Shown here piece by piece: positions 34,331 through 45,058 of a DNA stretch of 64,000 bases. Every line of letters starts with the position of its first letter. The first letter of the stretch is position 1. The DNA is from Glossina fuscipes (lineage: Eukaryota > Arthropoda > Insecta > Diptera > Glossinidae): assembly GCF_014805625.2 (NCBI RefSeq), contig NW_023998485.1, positions 407,511 to 471,510 on the forward strand, read 5' to 3'. The notes under the pieces were generated by a model. That model made no database searches. It had not been told where the DNA came from and saw only the letters and a list, made by a program, of their open reading frames with translations. The translations under genes and the position numbers were made by a program.

Positions 34331-34549
34331 ATGAAGAAAACGAACTTCAATTATTCAATTATATTATTACTGGCTTCAATTTGTTGTCTGATGTGCGACA
34401 TCCTTAATTCTCGAAAATCTTACCAAATTTTGCTATGTAAGAAAAACAAAGCTAAGTACGCTTGCGTTCGGTACAAACAGTTTGCACACGGAATGTACAC
34501 ACGCAAGGTAGATACTGCATGCAAAAGATTAATTCAAGAGGAGTGTTAA
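34331..34549 (+). CDS. candidate small secreted cysteine-containing basic peptide
   Basis: A 72-residue frame starts in a good context (AAAATGAAG) with a signal-peptide-like MKKTNFNYSIILLLASICCL. The mature part is strongly basic with four cysteines (residues 36, 45, 64 and 72: LLC, YAC, TAC, EEC) and ends in cysteine. AATAAA-like sites follow the stop at about 34,550-34,577. It begins at the end of the piggyBac fragment in another frame. An alternative ATG lies nine bases upstream. I do not recognise the family. Even cysteine count, a signal peptide and a poly(A) signal favour a gene, but no promoter is evident, and chance is possible. Confidence 0.35.
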   Translation: MKKTNFNYSIILLLASICCLMCDILNSRKSYQILLCKKNKAKYACVRYKQFAHGMYTRKVDTACKRLIQEEC

Positions 34550-36599
34550 TAAAAATGTGTAAGATGTAAATAAATAATTTAGATAGACATTTCTTTTTAA
34601 TATGTTTGCCAAAAACACAAACTCCATTAAAGAAAGGTATATATAATCCAAGGCCGTAAATGTAGGAACGTAATATAATTTAACATTCGGGAGTATTAAT
34701 ATATGCAGACGATCTTCTTGTTGTTTAAACAATTTCGAAGGTTTTCGTCGCCTTCATCTACTTTGCTTTCGTTGGCTGGACGGTGTCGAGCAAATGGTAT
34801 TAAATATAGAACAGTGCGAAGCTATGTCCCTCTATGAGCAGTATCCTCTATTACTTTCAATTGTGATTTGAATGGAGAGGTTTTAGAATTAGGTTTCGGC
34901 GTTTAGGGACTTTGATGTTATTTTTGACGATAAACTTGTTGACTTTTTATCTCCATGTGAAAGTCGTGTATAGGGCTAGGTGCGCATTTAACTTTATTTA
35001 GCGCTAGGCGAAAGATTATGGCGGCCTTTATGTAACAAATTGTTTCTACGCTTCTTTGGTATATGCGTCTGTTATTTGATCTATCAATTACCACTGTTTC
35101 AGTCATATTGAAAATGAAATAATTTCAGTTTGCAACAATTTGCTTAGCTCCGAACGTAGAAGATTTATCTCGGGAATTGGTTTTTCAATGAAGCTTATTC
35201 AAAGCGACTTCTTATGTAAGATGCAAGATCTTTTGCGCTAATTTTTGATATGCTTGGGTTTATTTTACTTTGCAAGCCAATCAAAACGATAATATAATAG
35301 CTAGATGTTTAAAGGTTAAGCAGCTAAAGAAGGATAATATTGTATTGTTAGTATTTTAACATTTTCTTCCTAGATATAATTTTTTCTCAACTCAGCTTAC
35401 CTACTTACGATGTTATTTCATATTAACTAAGGTTTTATGCAAATAAATCAGAAAAAGATATAACTGCGGATCTGCTGGAGATAAATCCAGTTTAACATGG
35501 GGCAATAATAGTATTATTTGAACGTCATAAACGTTTTGTTACCAACCTCTCAAGGAGCTTAGGCCGAACATTAAGTGTTGCTATAGCCCTTTATTTTTTA
35601 AACTGGCTCCAACGAGCGCTCTTTAAAATCGGGAACCCCCCGATCTTACCGATAAGTTGAGTATATCGGTCAATTTATAAGGATACAGGAATCATCTGAA
35701 CAAAGGCAGTAGAAATATGTACTTCAAAAATATTAAGTTGTCTTAAATATCGCAGTTAGCAGGACTGTGAATTTTTCACACTCTTTTCTTCTATAACGAA
35801 AACGTTTTTCACTTTTCCATAATATTCCTTTTTCCTCTTTTTGGTCATACGTCGGTTACGTATGCGATTTGTCAAGTTGTTTACTAAATTGTACTTTCTG
35901 CTAATTTCTCATTGTTTACCAAAGGTTTCATCGGTTGGTGTTACAAGGCCTATTAATGAGAAATATCTATCTTCTTGTTTAAAGATTGGTACTTCTATTA
36001 AAATTGGTGGGACAACTTTTGCCGAAACAGCCTTTTTTGTGAACGCAATGGGTTCGGACCAAATTAATTAGTAACGTTCAGGCTCCTATAAGGAATATTG
36101 TTATTCGGCGGAAAGTAGATTTCATTAATAAACATTTTCTTGAAAGGAATAATGGTTTATCTTTAGGCAAAATTGTATTAAATAAATGATTTGTAATCGA
36201 GAGCTCAAATAGTAAAGATTTTTTTATTTCACTCACAAAAGAAAATAAAATTCTCTTTCATTACACGTTTTTGCTTGCCTTTTCTTGCCGGCTTTGTAAT
36301 TCGTACATCACTTCTAAGCACGTTGTGCAAGCAGAAACATTTCAGCACCCTACTATACTGTTATTGGTTTGGGTATTTGATCCGCTAAGCTCCTGTTGTT
36401 TTTCATTTTTCTACTATTTTCACCACTTTTCTTACCTTTTTGATAACCTCTGTCATTTGACCCTATTTTCGTCCCTGCATTTTTAAGACGTATACATATT
36501 CTAATATGTAGCATTTTAACATTGTGAGCAGAAAATTTATTGCATAACTATTTCTTATATGCAAATAGTTTTTACTTGAAAAAATGAATAAAGTAAGTG
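34550..36599. other. intergenic DNA
   Basis: No gene is recognised. 35,575-35,690 contains 'GTTGCTATAGCCC' and 'GATAAGTTGAGTATATCGG', possibly a scrap of an INE-1-like end. Frames of 60-77 codons here have no motif. Confidence 0.45.
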
Positions 36600-37100
36600 T
36601 GATTGATCAGAGTTAACTTCTGAATCGATTTACGCTTATACGTGTATGCGTCGGATTGTCTGCGTAGTTTCACAAGCAATGTTGTACTTAAAGTGGGCTA
36701 AATAGGTGAAACGACAGTGCAACATAAAACAGGAACAAGTCTGCTGTCTGGGTTTTTCACTCATTACAATTATATTCGACCTTATCTTTCATATCCGTCA
36801 CTATTATCCTATCCAAGTCGTTTTATTTGATACTCAATTGATAGGACTGTTAGGAAAAGAAAGAATCCTGCGCCTTGTGGGTTTCACTATATTGATTTTA
36901 GAAGTAACACATTTTTAGACGAATGCACAGAATAATTTGCAACGCTCGGTCTTGTTTATGTTATGAGTAAAAAACAGAAAAAAAGCGAAAAAGTAATAAT
37001 TTTATTCTACCTGCCTGGCCGATTTTTTCCATTTGTTTGGTAGAAGTGTGAGGTGATTCACAAAAAAATATACAAAATGTCAGCATTCATAGGTGCGTTC
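36600..37100 (+). repeat. probable INE-1/DINE-1-like repeat, degraded
   Basis: 'TGATCAGAGTTAAC', 'TGCGTCGGATTGTCTGCG' and 'CTTAAAGTGGGCTAAATAGG' follow in the order seen at 12,950-13,510 (the last corresponds to TGAAAGTGGGCCAAATCGG). It is strongly diverged and its ends are not defined. Confidence 0.4.
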
Positions 37101-37559
37101 ATTTTACGCTTTACAGCAGACGTGCCCTTTAGGCAATAACAATCCTTCGTGCTAGAACTTCAAATGTTTTTGTCAAATTTGAAGTTGATACCTTAATTTT
37201 TGCGACCAGAAGTGTGTTAACAACGCACATTTCATTCTTCAGAACTTTCCAGGACTACTCCTGATTGTTTGTGAATTTCTCAGTTTAGACATTAAAAGCA
37301 AGAGTTCTAGTAATTGAATTTTTCAACTGCACGAAAGTCAAATAAGCATATTATTAACAAGCAAGAACATTATATTCAGCTGTGGCCGAATCTCTTACAC
37401 TCATCAAAAAGACTAAAAACAGGAAAAGAACTATATTTTCATACCCAGTTATATTGAGTGGCCGTGAGTGGTTTTTTCTATTCTTTTAAAATAAAAGTGA
37501 AAATTTATATCCTATATTCGTTGTAGTTTACGAGTAATAAGAAAAAATATTCTTAGTTT

Positions 37560-37885
37560 TGGTTGCATTTTAGGCATGTTCTCTGATCAGTTTGGTCAAT
37601 GTTCAAATACTTTTATAAATTTGTAGGCGATGTTTTCGTTTGTGTGAATGGGAGAATGTTTCCGGTAGGTTTGTTCGTCGTGCTTTTTGTGTCCCACCTA
37701 CATGTCCCAAGTTTAAAGATATTTTGGTGAAAATCAGTATATTGAACTGTTTTTCGATCACTTTCCTTATAACGACTTATTTTGAAAAGTCAATATATGG
37801 GTAAGTAGAAAGTAATGTAGGGTATTTAATGGCAAGTCGCGCCTCGCTATAGCGTTTTTCATTTCTTATAAATATCTAAGCAATA
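37560..37885 (+). repeat. INE-1/DINE-1-like repeat end next to a cluster pseudogene
   Basis: It ends GGGTATTTAATGGCAAGTCG...CTCGCTATAGCGTTTTTCATTTCTTAT, the form of the INE-1 3' end. It stops about 90 bp before the decayed promoter of the pseudogene at 38 kb. Confidence 0.5.
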
Positions 37886-37971
37886 ATTGAAAAATTTTCA
37901 AAAAACCTTTCTTTTAAGTAAGGAAAGCTGTCTTGAATAATTAAAAAAATAAATTGAGTTGACAGCTTCTG

Positions 37972-38008
37972 TAGACAAGGACCAGTTGCGCATTACGCTT
38001 TCCATTCG
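37972..38008 (+). promoter_or_regulatory. decayed cluster promoter
   Basis: TAGACAAG (37,972-37,979) stands where TATATAAG occurs in the intact genes and is followed by GACCAGTTGCGCATTACGCTTTCCATTCG. The spacing and the TTGCGCA...TTCCATTCG block align with the 30-kb gene. Two substitutions destroy the TATA box. Confidence 0.6.
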
Positions 38009-38014
38009 TAAAAA

Positions 38015-38280
38015 ATGAAAAAATTAGTTTTCATTGTAATGCTGTTGGCAGCGGAACTTGCTGTGAAATTAGTTTCTACAAAGCGAATAACAAACCTTAA
38101 CGACATCCCAACGATCGGATTCGCGATATAGAAAAAGCTATATCTGCTATGAAAAATAAACTCAACAATCCATCCTCAAATTCAAAATTTTTAGAAATTC
38201 TAAGAATATTTAAAAAGTTAAATGATGACGGTTTTAGAATTAATCAAGAGGAATTTCTGAAACGAAAAGATGTGGAGTAA
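38015..38280 (+). pseudogene. frameshifted cluster gene relic
   Basis: The frame starts MKKLVFIVMLLAAELAVKLV, a signal peptide like those of the cluster genes, and stops after residue 38 (38,129-38,131). In another frame a continuous reading begins before that stop and runs to 38,280, including SNSKFLEILRIFKKLND, which resembles the QFLEILEKLN helix of subfamily A. One indel near 38,113 would connect them to a protein of about 90 residues, shorter than the intact genes and without the WDLF tail. The ATG is only 6 bp after the CCATTCG block, so the 5' UTR found in intact genes is deleted. With the broken TATA box, this is a pseudogene. Confidence 0.65.
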
Positions 38281-39767
38281 GATTTTGTGTGCAAATGAAA
38301 ACTGAATGATCACGTTTTTCGAACTTTGCACTTTAATGAGTATAAGAAACAATAAAATTTATAGAATTTTTTTTTAAAGTGAAATGTTTTTCTTTATTGA
38401 TAAATAAAATAATTGTTTTATTCATCGTTCAGCCAGAATTTTGTCTTAATTTTCTTCAGTATTCGCCTTATATTATGACAAGTCTTAATCAATGTCATTA
38501 AACCCTTGATTACTCTCTTTTTTGCTGTTCCTTCTTTCTAACGTTGTTGGAATAACTTTCATATTCGAATTAATAATTCAGGTAAATTTTTGACATTTTG
38601 TCAATTATAAGCAAAAACTAAATCTTAATAAGTATCCACTGAGTTCTAGATTCAAATAAGAGAAAAAAGAAACAAATTCTGTACCGGTTTAGAATACGAA
38701 GGAGAAAACAAAATTACATACATGAAAATTGAGAACGCTTTTACTGTGTAAAAATTATCCCGTTAACTTAGAAGTGAAGTGAGCGAAGAAAAGCCATTTT
38801 AATCGCTAATCGTGTCTTCTTCATTTTCATCATCATTATTCAGGCATTTAAAAATTTACACAATAACTTTTATCCATCGTCGTTACCTCTTATATTATCT
38901 ATTTGTAAATGTAAAATATAAATGTATCTTGTATATAATTTGTGCATTAGATTCGGACCAATCGTTGCAATTATTCATTGAAGTCTCATCTGAGAAGATT
39001 CTTTTGTTAAAAACTTCCCCATCGTCTTCAAGTCGTCCAAAGCACATTTGCCGAATTCACGACGCTGATTTTATAATCTGTAGGTTTAATCTTTTCCATA
39101 GAATAAGCCGCTCGAATGATAAATTTCGTTACTCAAAAAAGTTCCACAATTGTCTGAAAAGAAGCTTGCTACTTCGAGGATTTCTTTGTCTTATTGGTAG
39201 ACGAAAAACGAAAGAAAGTAAAACAGTACAAGTGTAATTGGACGAAGTTGGCGAAAGGGAATGAATAGTTGTAAAAAAAAACAGTCAGAGGAAACCGACA
39301 ACATTTACCGTTCGACCATGGATGGAGATCAAAAATTGTAGACGAAAGGGCAGAATATACTCGTTTTTCTTGGATTCTTTATCGATGGAGGAAATGTTAG
39401 TGCCAAATATCAGCTTTGCACCTTGCTACTTAGTATGGTGATTCCACAAACATTATGTGCCAAGTTTATGCGTATTTGCACAAATAGATGTACACTATTT
39501 ACAAGAAATAAAATATGAATGCATTATGCTTAAAAATCAATATGTAATGTCCAAAGAAAAGAAATAATCAGAAGCAAATGCTTCAAAATAGTCTCCGACA
39601 CTAGTTCCTTTCAGTTTGCTAGTTCTTGGTACTTAGTTTTCTCGACTAATACATATTCCATTATTTTAGTAATTTTATATATTTTTCCGGTGAGAATAAT
39701 CGTTTAAGCAAGACGCACGTGCATTCCTGATTTGCGCTAAAAAAAGACGTTGAAACCAATTTTAACA
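38281..39767. other. intergenic DNA with an unexplained 141-codon frame
   Basis: A frame at 38,812-39,237 is long for chance (141 codons) but is rich in Ser, Phe, Arg and Lys. It has no signal peptide, domain or promoter that I can see and resembles nothing known to me. Otherwise nothing is recognised. Confidence 0.35.
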
Positions 39768-40190
39768 GTTTGCCAATTCTGCGTGCGTATTGTAGTCGCG
39801 TTTTAATTTTGTGCAAGAAATATTTCAATTTCTTAGTGTATTTCTTAGTTTTTTGGCTGTATTCATGTCCAAGTTATGAAGATCTTTAAAAGAATAAAGT
39901 ATAAATATAACTTATATGAATTATATTAATCTCTTATGTGAAAAATTCATTTTGGTTTTATGCAATCAACAACTAGAGCTCTTGGTAAGAGTCTCTATTT
40001 TTTTCTTTTAATCTTTGTTTACAGTTTTTCTTGCTTTCGCTATATATTTACAGTGAGAACGAAAGTGAGAAGTTTGCTTTAATTTGCCGAAAATTTGCGC
40101 CGTGGAATCTTTTGGTTGTTTGTTCTTTTTTTTTTTCTTCACAAACTCCTTTTGTTGTTTTCACTGAACTTGGATTGTTTATTTACACCA

Positions 40191-41126
40191 TGTCGCACGA
40201 AAACAGGACCTAAATCTGAACGATTCATCTCGTGTTGGCTGTGTGATCGCTTTTGCCATGTAAAGTGTGCTGGTATTATTGGCAGTGCTTCTGATGCAGT
40301 CCTTGATCTCTCAAAAGCCTTACGATGGTCATGTCCTGACTGTAGAAAGCAGCACATAGTTTTCCACAAACTCTTCACGGAGACGAGAAATCGTTTCTCA
40401 GATTTGAGCAATAATCTCGGCTCCTTGTGGAAGAAATTTGAAATAATTAAGACTAGGTTTGATGAGTGTTGTTATTTTGAGCACTCATCTTCTTACCTAG
40501 CTAGCAAAGTTACAATTCGTTGCAGCGTTGCGTGTGGTTCGTCACCTCTGAGTTCTCCTAAGTCGGATTCGTTGGTGCAAGTTAGCTATTCCTCAAAGTC
40601 TACGAGGATGTTAGCGTTTTTGTGATTGTTGAGTCGATCGGTAACAAAAAAGTTACAAAGAAGCCGGGAAGTTCTCCTGTTTTGAGCTACGCTGAAATGG
40701 CAATGGTATCTGCTCCCACGGGCGTCATTCCATCTACTCAGGCGTCATCGCCTGAAACTGATAATGAGAATATTCTCCACAACTCAAAAATCCCCATCCG
40801 TGAACCCTAGTGCTCCTAGTACAGATGGCATTTGCTTGAAGACAGTTCCTCCCAGAAAGGCAATATTTGCGTCAAGACTGGCACCTGATACATCTGTGGA
40901 TAACGTAAAAACTTATGTGGCGGCGAATGTTCCACCTGTCAAATTAAAGCTCGTTAGCATTTTCAAATTGGCTCGTTTTCAACCTAGAGCTATCTCATTT
41001 TTTAAAATTCTAGTTCCGACTAAAAATATGGATTTGATGTTAAATAATCCATTGTGGCCGCTTGGATCCTTAATTAAGGAATTTTTCCCTCGTAATAATC
41101 GTGCAACAGCCCTTTCAAAAAACTAA
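40191..41126 (+). pseudogene. ORF1 of element D (PHD-type zinc finger, gag-like)
   Basis: In frame with 40,209 it reads FISCWLCDRFCHVKCAG, then LRWSCPDCRKQ, the Cys/His pattern of a PHD-like finger that CR1-type elements carry in ORF1. A low-complexity Ser/Pro region follows (SYAEMAMVSAPTG). Frameshifts occur near 40,620 and 40,790. The expected initiator methionine lies in another frame at 40,190, showing an indel near the start. Confidence 0.7.
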
Positions 41127-41139
41127 ATATTTCTTCAGC

Positions 41140-42285
41140 ACCATTATCTCTCATTTATCAAAATGTTAGGGGCTTAAATTCTAAAATTCGTTCTACCTTC
41201 CTAAATTCAATGAGCACAGTGTTTTCCTGTTTGGTCTTTACTAAAACTTGGTTAAAGCCGGTTCTACATGCGTTGGAATTTTTTTATAATTCGTTTCAAG
41301 TTTTCAGAAATGATCGATTGTATCGCAGTGGTGGTGGTGTTTTAATTGCCATTTCTTCGGCAATCCCCTCCTATTCATTTGAATTTCCAACTACTCCCGA
41401 CGTTGAATTTATCGCCATTCGATTGAAATTTCCTAATAAACACTTATATGTGACCTGCTCCTATATTCCCCCAAATTCGGATATCTGAGTATATAAGAAA
41501 CAGGCCGCCCTCATTTGTGAAGCGGCCAAGCAATCTAAACCTACCGATATAGTCCTTGCGTTGGGTGACTTCAATTTGCCTCAAGTCAATTGGTTTTACA
41601 GTGATAGTTCTGGCTGTTTGATCCCTTCCTCAACATCTGATAAAGCCGGTGTGTTCTTCAATGAATTATTTCATAATAATTTAGTTCAATACAATGGTAC
41701 CCCTAATTGTAATGGGAGATTTCTTGATCTTTGCTTTGCCAATTTTCCTGAGGTTTGCGTTAATCGTTGTCTTCCGTTTTGTTTACCTGAGGATCCATAC
41801 CATCCAGCATTGGGTATTTCCTTTCATTACAAGCATGTTGGTTCGTTCGACTTCCATAAAGTTCCAAATTTTCATATAAATTTTATGATTTCCATAAAAT
41901 CAATGTCTCCATGCTAAAATCACATCTTTCTCAAATTGTGCTTGATTTCTCAGTGGAAAGTATTGATAGCAGCTTACTGTCGTCGTTCTACAATATATTA
42001 AATCAATTTATTTCTGCATCCGTTCTGATCAAGCAGTCCCGTCCTCGAAGCAAATGTCCCCCGTGGTTTAATAAAACAATTAAATATTACAAGAATAGGA
42101 AAAACAAGCTTTTCAAAAAATTTTCGAAAAGTGGTTCTTCTTTCGACTATTTCGCTCACTCAGTGGCAAGGCATAAATTTAATTCCCTCAACCGCCAACA
42201 CTATTTCAGCTTGTTAAATCCTCCTTGTTTGCTAATCCTAAGTACTTTTTTAAGTTCGTTAATTTCAAAAGAAAAATCTCCATAA
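41140..42285 (+). pseudogene. ORF2 endonuclease and early RT of element D
   Basis: APE-type endonuclease motifs occur in order: TKTWLKP (usually TETWL; the catalytic Glu is Lys here), RSGGGVLIAI, CSYIPPNS, GDFNLPQVNW (catalytic Asp and Asn kept) and DPYHPALGI in place of the usual SDH end. A linker with PPWFNKTIKYYKNRKNKLFK and the early RT segment MFANPKYFFKFVNFK follow. Stops at 41,485 and frameshifts near 41,915 and 42,240 break it. Confidence 0.8.
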
Positions 42286-42999
42286 ATCCCTCGCATATGT
42301 CTTTTAACGGCTCTGAGTCCTTGGACGATATTGAAACATCAAATCTCTTTGCTGAATACTTTCAACAAAGCTTTTCGATTGCTGATTCCGATTTATCAGT
42401 AAAGAATCTAGAAAAGCGGTTAGGGACATTAAAGCCTGTCTCACGAAGTAATACGGGCGAGTCAATTGTACCATTTATTAATTTGATTACGAAGGAAACC
42501 CCAAGAACAAGGACAACAGAAGCAGCCTATTTTCATTGGGGGAAGAGAGGCAATGGGATCTCAGCCCAAATTCCTAAGGGCAAACTGAAAGAATTGATTT
42601 TGAACAGATTCAGTTGAATCTACGCAGCACATATATCAAGGAGACCACACAACAGAGGCATACTCAAGTATAGGTCTAACCAAACACATGTAAAGGCTTC
42701 TCGTAATATAAGGACCATCAAGCTCTTTGGACAACCAAGCGCGAACCTAGCTTTGCTTAACGAGAGCTAAATATGCAGGTTAAAACGTAACCTGTCATCA
42801 AATAGAACGCCTAAATCTGTGAACGAATCGACGTCCTCCAACTTGTGCGAATCAACTGAGTAATGAATGAGGAAGGAAACTTCTTACATTTATTTAGATT
42901 TAGTTTCAGAAGATTCAAAGAGCACCATGCAACCAAATTATTCCAGTCACTTTGAAGCTGATGTTATTGCGATTTAAAGGAAAAGGAAGAAAACAGTTT

Positions 43000-43661
43000 T
43001 ACATCATCAGAATACATTAATATCTCGCTGGAGATAATCACCGATGGGAGATCATTAATGTATAAATTAAACAAAATGGGTCCTAAGTGGCTGCCTTGAG
43101 GTACACGGGGAATTCATCCCAAGTAATGAGAAGGAAGCCAGAGGCTTGGAACTTAGAGATAAGAAAGTTATGTTTAACCAAATCAAATGCTTTGCTTAAA
43201 TCAGTATATATAACATCAGTGCGAGAGCCACTAGAAAAAGTCTTGAAAGCATGACAAGTAAACCCTAAAAAGTTGGTGAACGTAGATCTTCCTTTGTGAA
43301 AGCCATGTTGGAGTGGAGAAATATACGATTTGATGACAAAGGCCGAATGCTGAGTCACAATTCGCTCCAACAGTTTAGGCAAGACACTCAATTTGGCAAT
43401 GCCTCTGTAGTTCTCTACAAGTTGTCTACTTCCACTTTTGTGAATAGGAATAAGGAAACAAGTCTTCCAACACAAAGGGAGAGCATTCAACTTCAAGGGC
43501 TTGTTAAAAATCTTTAAAATAACACCACATAGCTCGCCAGCACAACATATAATTACACATGAGGGGATTCCATTAGGTCCAGGCTCACATTTATGTTTTA
43601 GAGAGCTCAACCATTCAAAAACGTCATTTTCAAATATAACAAAGTTGGGAATTGAAATCAA
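43000..43661 (-). pseudogene. reverse transcriptase of element E
   Basis: RT motifs in order: GPNGIPS, NYRGIAKLSVLPKLLERIV, LQHGFHKGRST, YTDLSKAFD (catalytic Asp of motif A), VPQGSHLGPILFNLYIND and EILMYSDDVKL (YSDD in place of the common YADD/FADD, with both Asp kept). A stop or frameshift lies near 43,083. The RT itself is well preserved compared with the other copies. Confidence 0.85.
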
Positions 43662-43985
43662 ATTGGAAATTGGATGTGGATAGTTTGCTGATAAATCAAA
43701 ATTGGCAGTTGAAAAGTTCTGTCGGAAGTATTCCGCAAAGAGATGTAGATTTCAAAATCATCCGAGGACTCGGAGCCATTAAAAGACACATGCGAGTGAT
43801 TTATGGAGATTTTTCTTTTGGAATTAACGAACTTAAAAAAGTATTTAGGATTAGCAAACAAGCAGGATTTAACAAGCTGAAATAGTATTGGCGGTTGAGG
43901 GAATTAAATTTATGCCTTGCCACTGAGTAAGCCAAATAGTCGAAAGAAGAATCACTTTTCGAAGATTTTTTGCACGAGCAGCTTT

Positions 43986-44640
43986 TACGACGTGCCCAGT
44001 TTGGCGACCGGCGTTCACAATCGAACAGCCAGGAGGAGAGGACGATTTACTATTATCATTGTTAGTTTTAGGCGATGACGCTTGAGAAGATTGAATGACA
44101 TCAATGGGAGGAGATACCATTGCCACTTCAGCGTAGCTCAAAACAGGAGGACTTCCCGGCTTCTTTGTAACTTTAATGGTACCGACCGACTCAGCCGTAG
44201 CAGAAACGCTAACATTCTTTGAAAACTTTAAGGAATCGCTAACTTGCACCGACGAAACGGAGCTAGGAAAACTCAGAGGTGACGAACCACACACTACGCT
44301 ACGAGTTGATACTTTGTTAGCTGGAGAGGAAGATTGCTGCAATAGATTGCAATAGAACGACACTCATCAAACCTCGTCTTTATTATTCCAATTTCTCCCA
44401 CAAGGAGCCGAGATTGTTGCTCAAATGTGCAAAAAAATTTCTCGTCTCCATGAAGAGTGTGCAGAAACCAATGTCCCGCTTTCTGCAGTCGGGACATGAC
44501 CATCGTAAACCTTTAGAAGGGTCAATCAGCATCAGCAGCACGGCCGATAATACCAGCACACTTTGCATTTCCAAAACGATCACACAGTCAACAAGAAATG
44601 AATCGTTCAGATACAGGGCCTTTTTTCGCACGATATGGTG
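43986..44640 (-). pseudogene. ORF1 of element E
   Basis: It has LRWSCPDCRKRDIGF of the zinc finger (44,383-44,631) and the SYAEVAMVSPPID low-complexity part, matching ORF1 of element D, with frameshifts. It ends at the deletion junction. Confidence 0.7.
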
Positions 44641-45058
44641 AAAATAAGCATTCCAAGTCCAGTGAAAACAACAAAAGAAGTTTGTGAAGAAAAAAAAAAG
44701 AACAAAAAACTAAAAAATTCCACCGCACAAATTTTCAGTAAATTAAAGCAAACTTCTCACTTTCGTTCTCACTGTAAATATAGAGCGAAAGCAAGAAAAA
44801 CTGTTAACAAACATTAACAGGCAAAAAGAGAGACTTTTACTAAGAGTTCGATTGTTGATTACGCTAAATCAAAACGATTTTTTCACATAAAGGGGTGTTA
44901 AGTTCATATACGTTAAATTCACACTTTATTCTTTTAGAGAGTTTTTAAAATTAAACACGAATAAAGCAAAAAAGCTAAGAAATACACTAAGAAATTGAAA
45001 TATTTCTTGCACAGAATAAAAACGCGACTACTACACGCACGCAGAGTTTCCAAACCTA

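Larger units (their letters stand above)
39768..42409 (+). mobile_element. non-LTR retrotransposon D (5' half), CR1-like
   Basis: The 5' UTR begins near 39,768-39,779 (CTGCGTGCGTATTGTAG; the reverse copy ends with the same sequence at about 45,047). ORF1 with a zinc-finger module and ORF2 with an endonuclease domain follow, both broken by stops and frameshifts. The element ends abruptly in the early RT region at about 42,409, where a second copy begins in the opposite orientation. Eight or more pieces of this family occur in the window. Clade assignment (CR1-like) rests on the PHD-type ORF1 plus APE-type endonuclease and is provisional. Confidence 0.85.
42410..45058 (-). mobile_element. non-LTR retrotransposon E, opposite orientation, endonuclease deleted
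   Basis: In reverse orientation it has the same 5' UTR (45,058 down to 44,640), ORF1, then a direct jump at about 43,985 from ORF1 (GRQTGHVVKAARAKNLRK) to the early RT segment (MFANPKYFFKFVNSK), so the endonuclease is deleted. RT follows to 43,000 and the C-terminal region to 42,410, where it meets element D tail to tail. Both elements lack their 3' UTR. Confidence 0.85.

Noticed and set aside
38812..39237. 141-codon forward frame as a gene
   Set aside because: It is long, but has no signal peptide, domain, promoter or paralogue; composition fits T/C-rich chance sequence. Noted as unexplained, not called.
40139..40411. 90-codon reverse frame
   Set aside because: It is antisense to ORF1 of element D.
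43296..44641. several forward frames of 60-77 codons
   Set aside because: They are antisense to the RT and ORF1 of element E.
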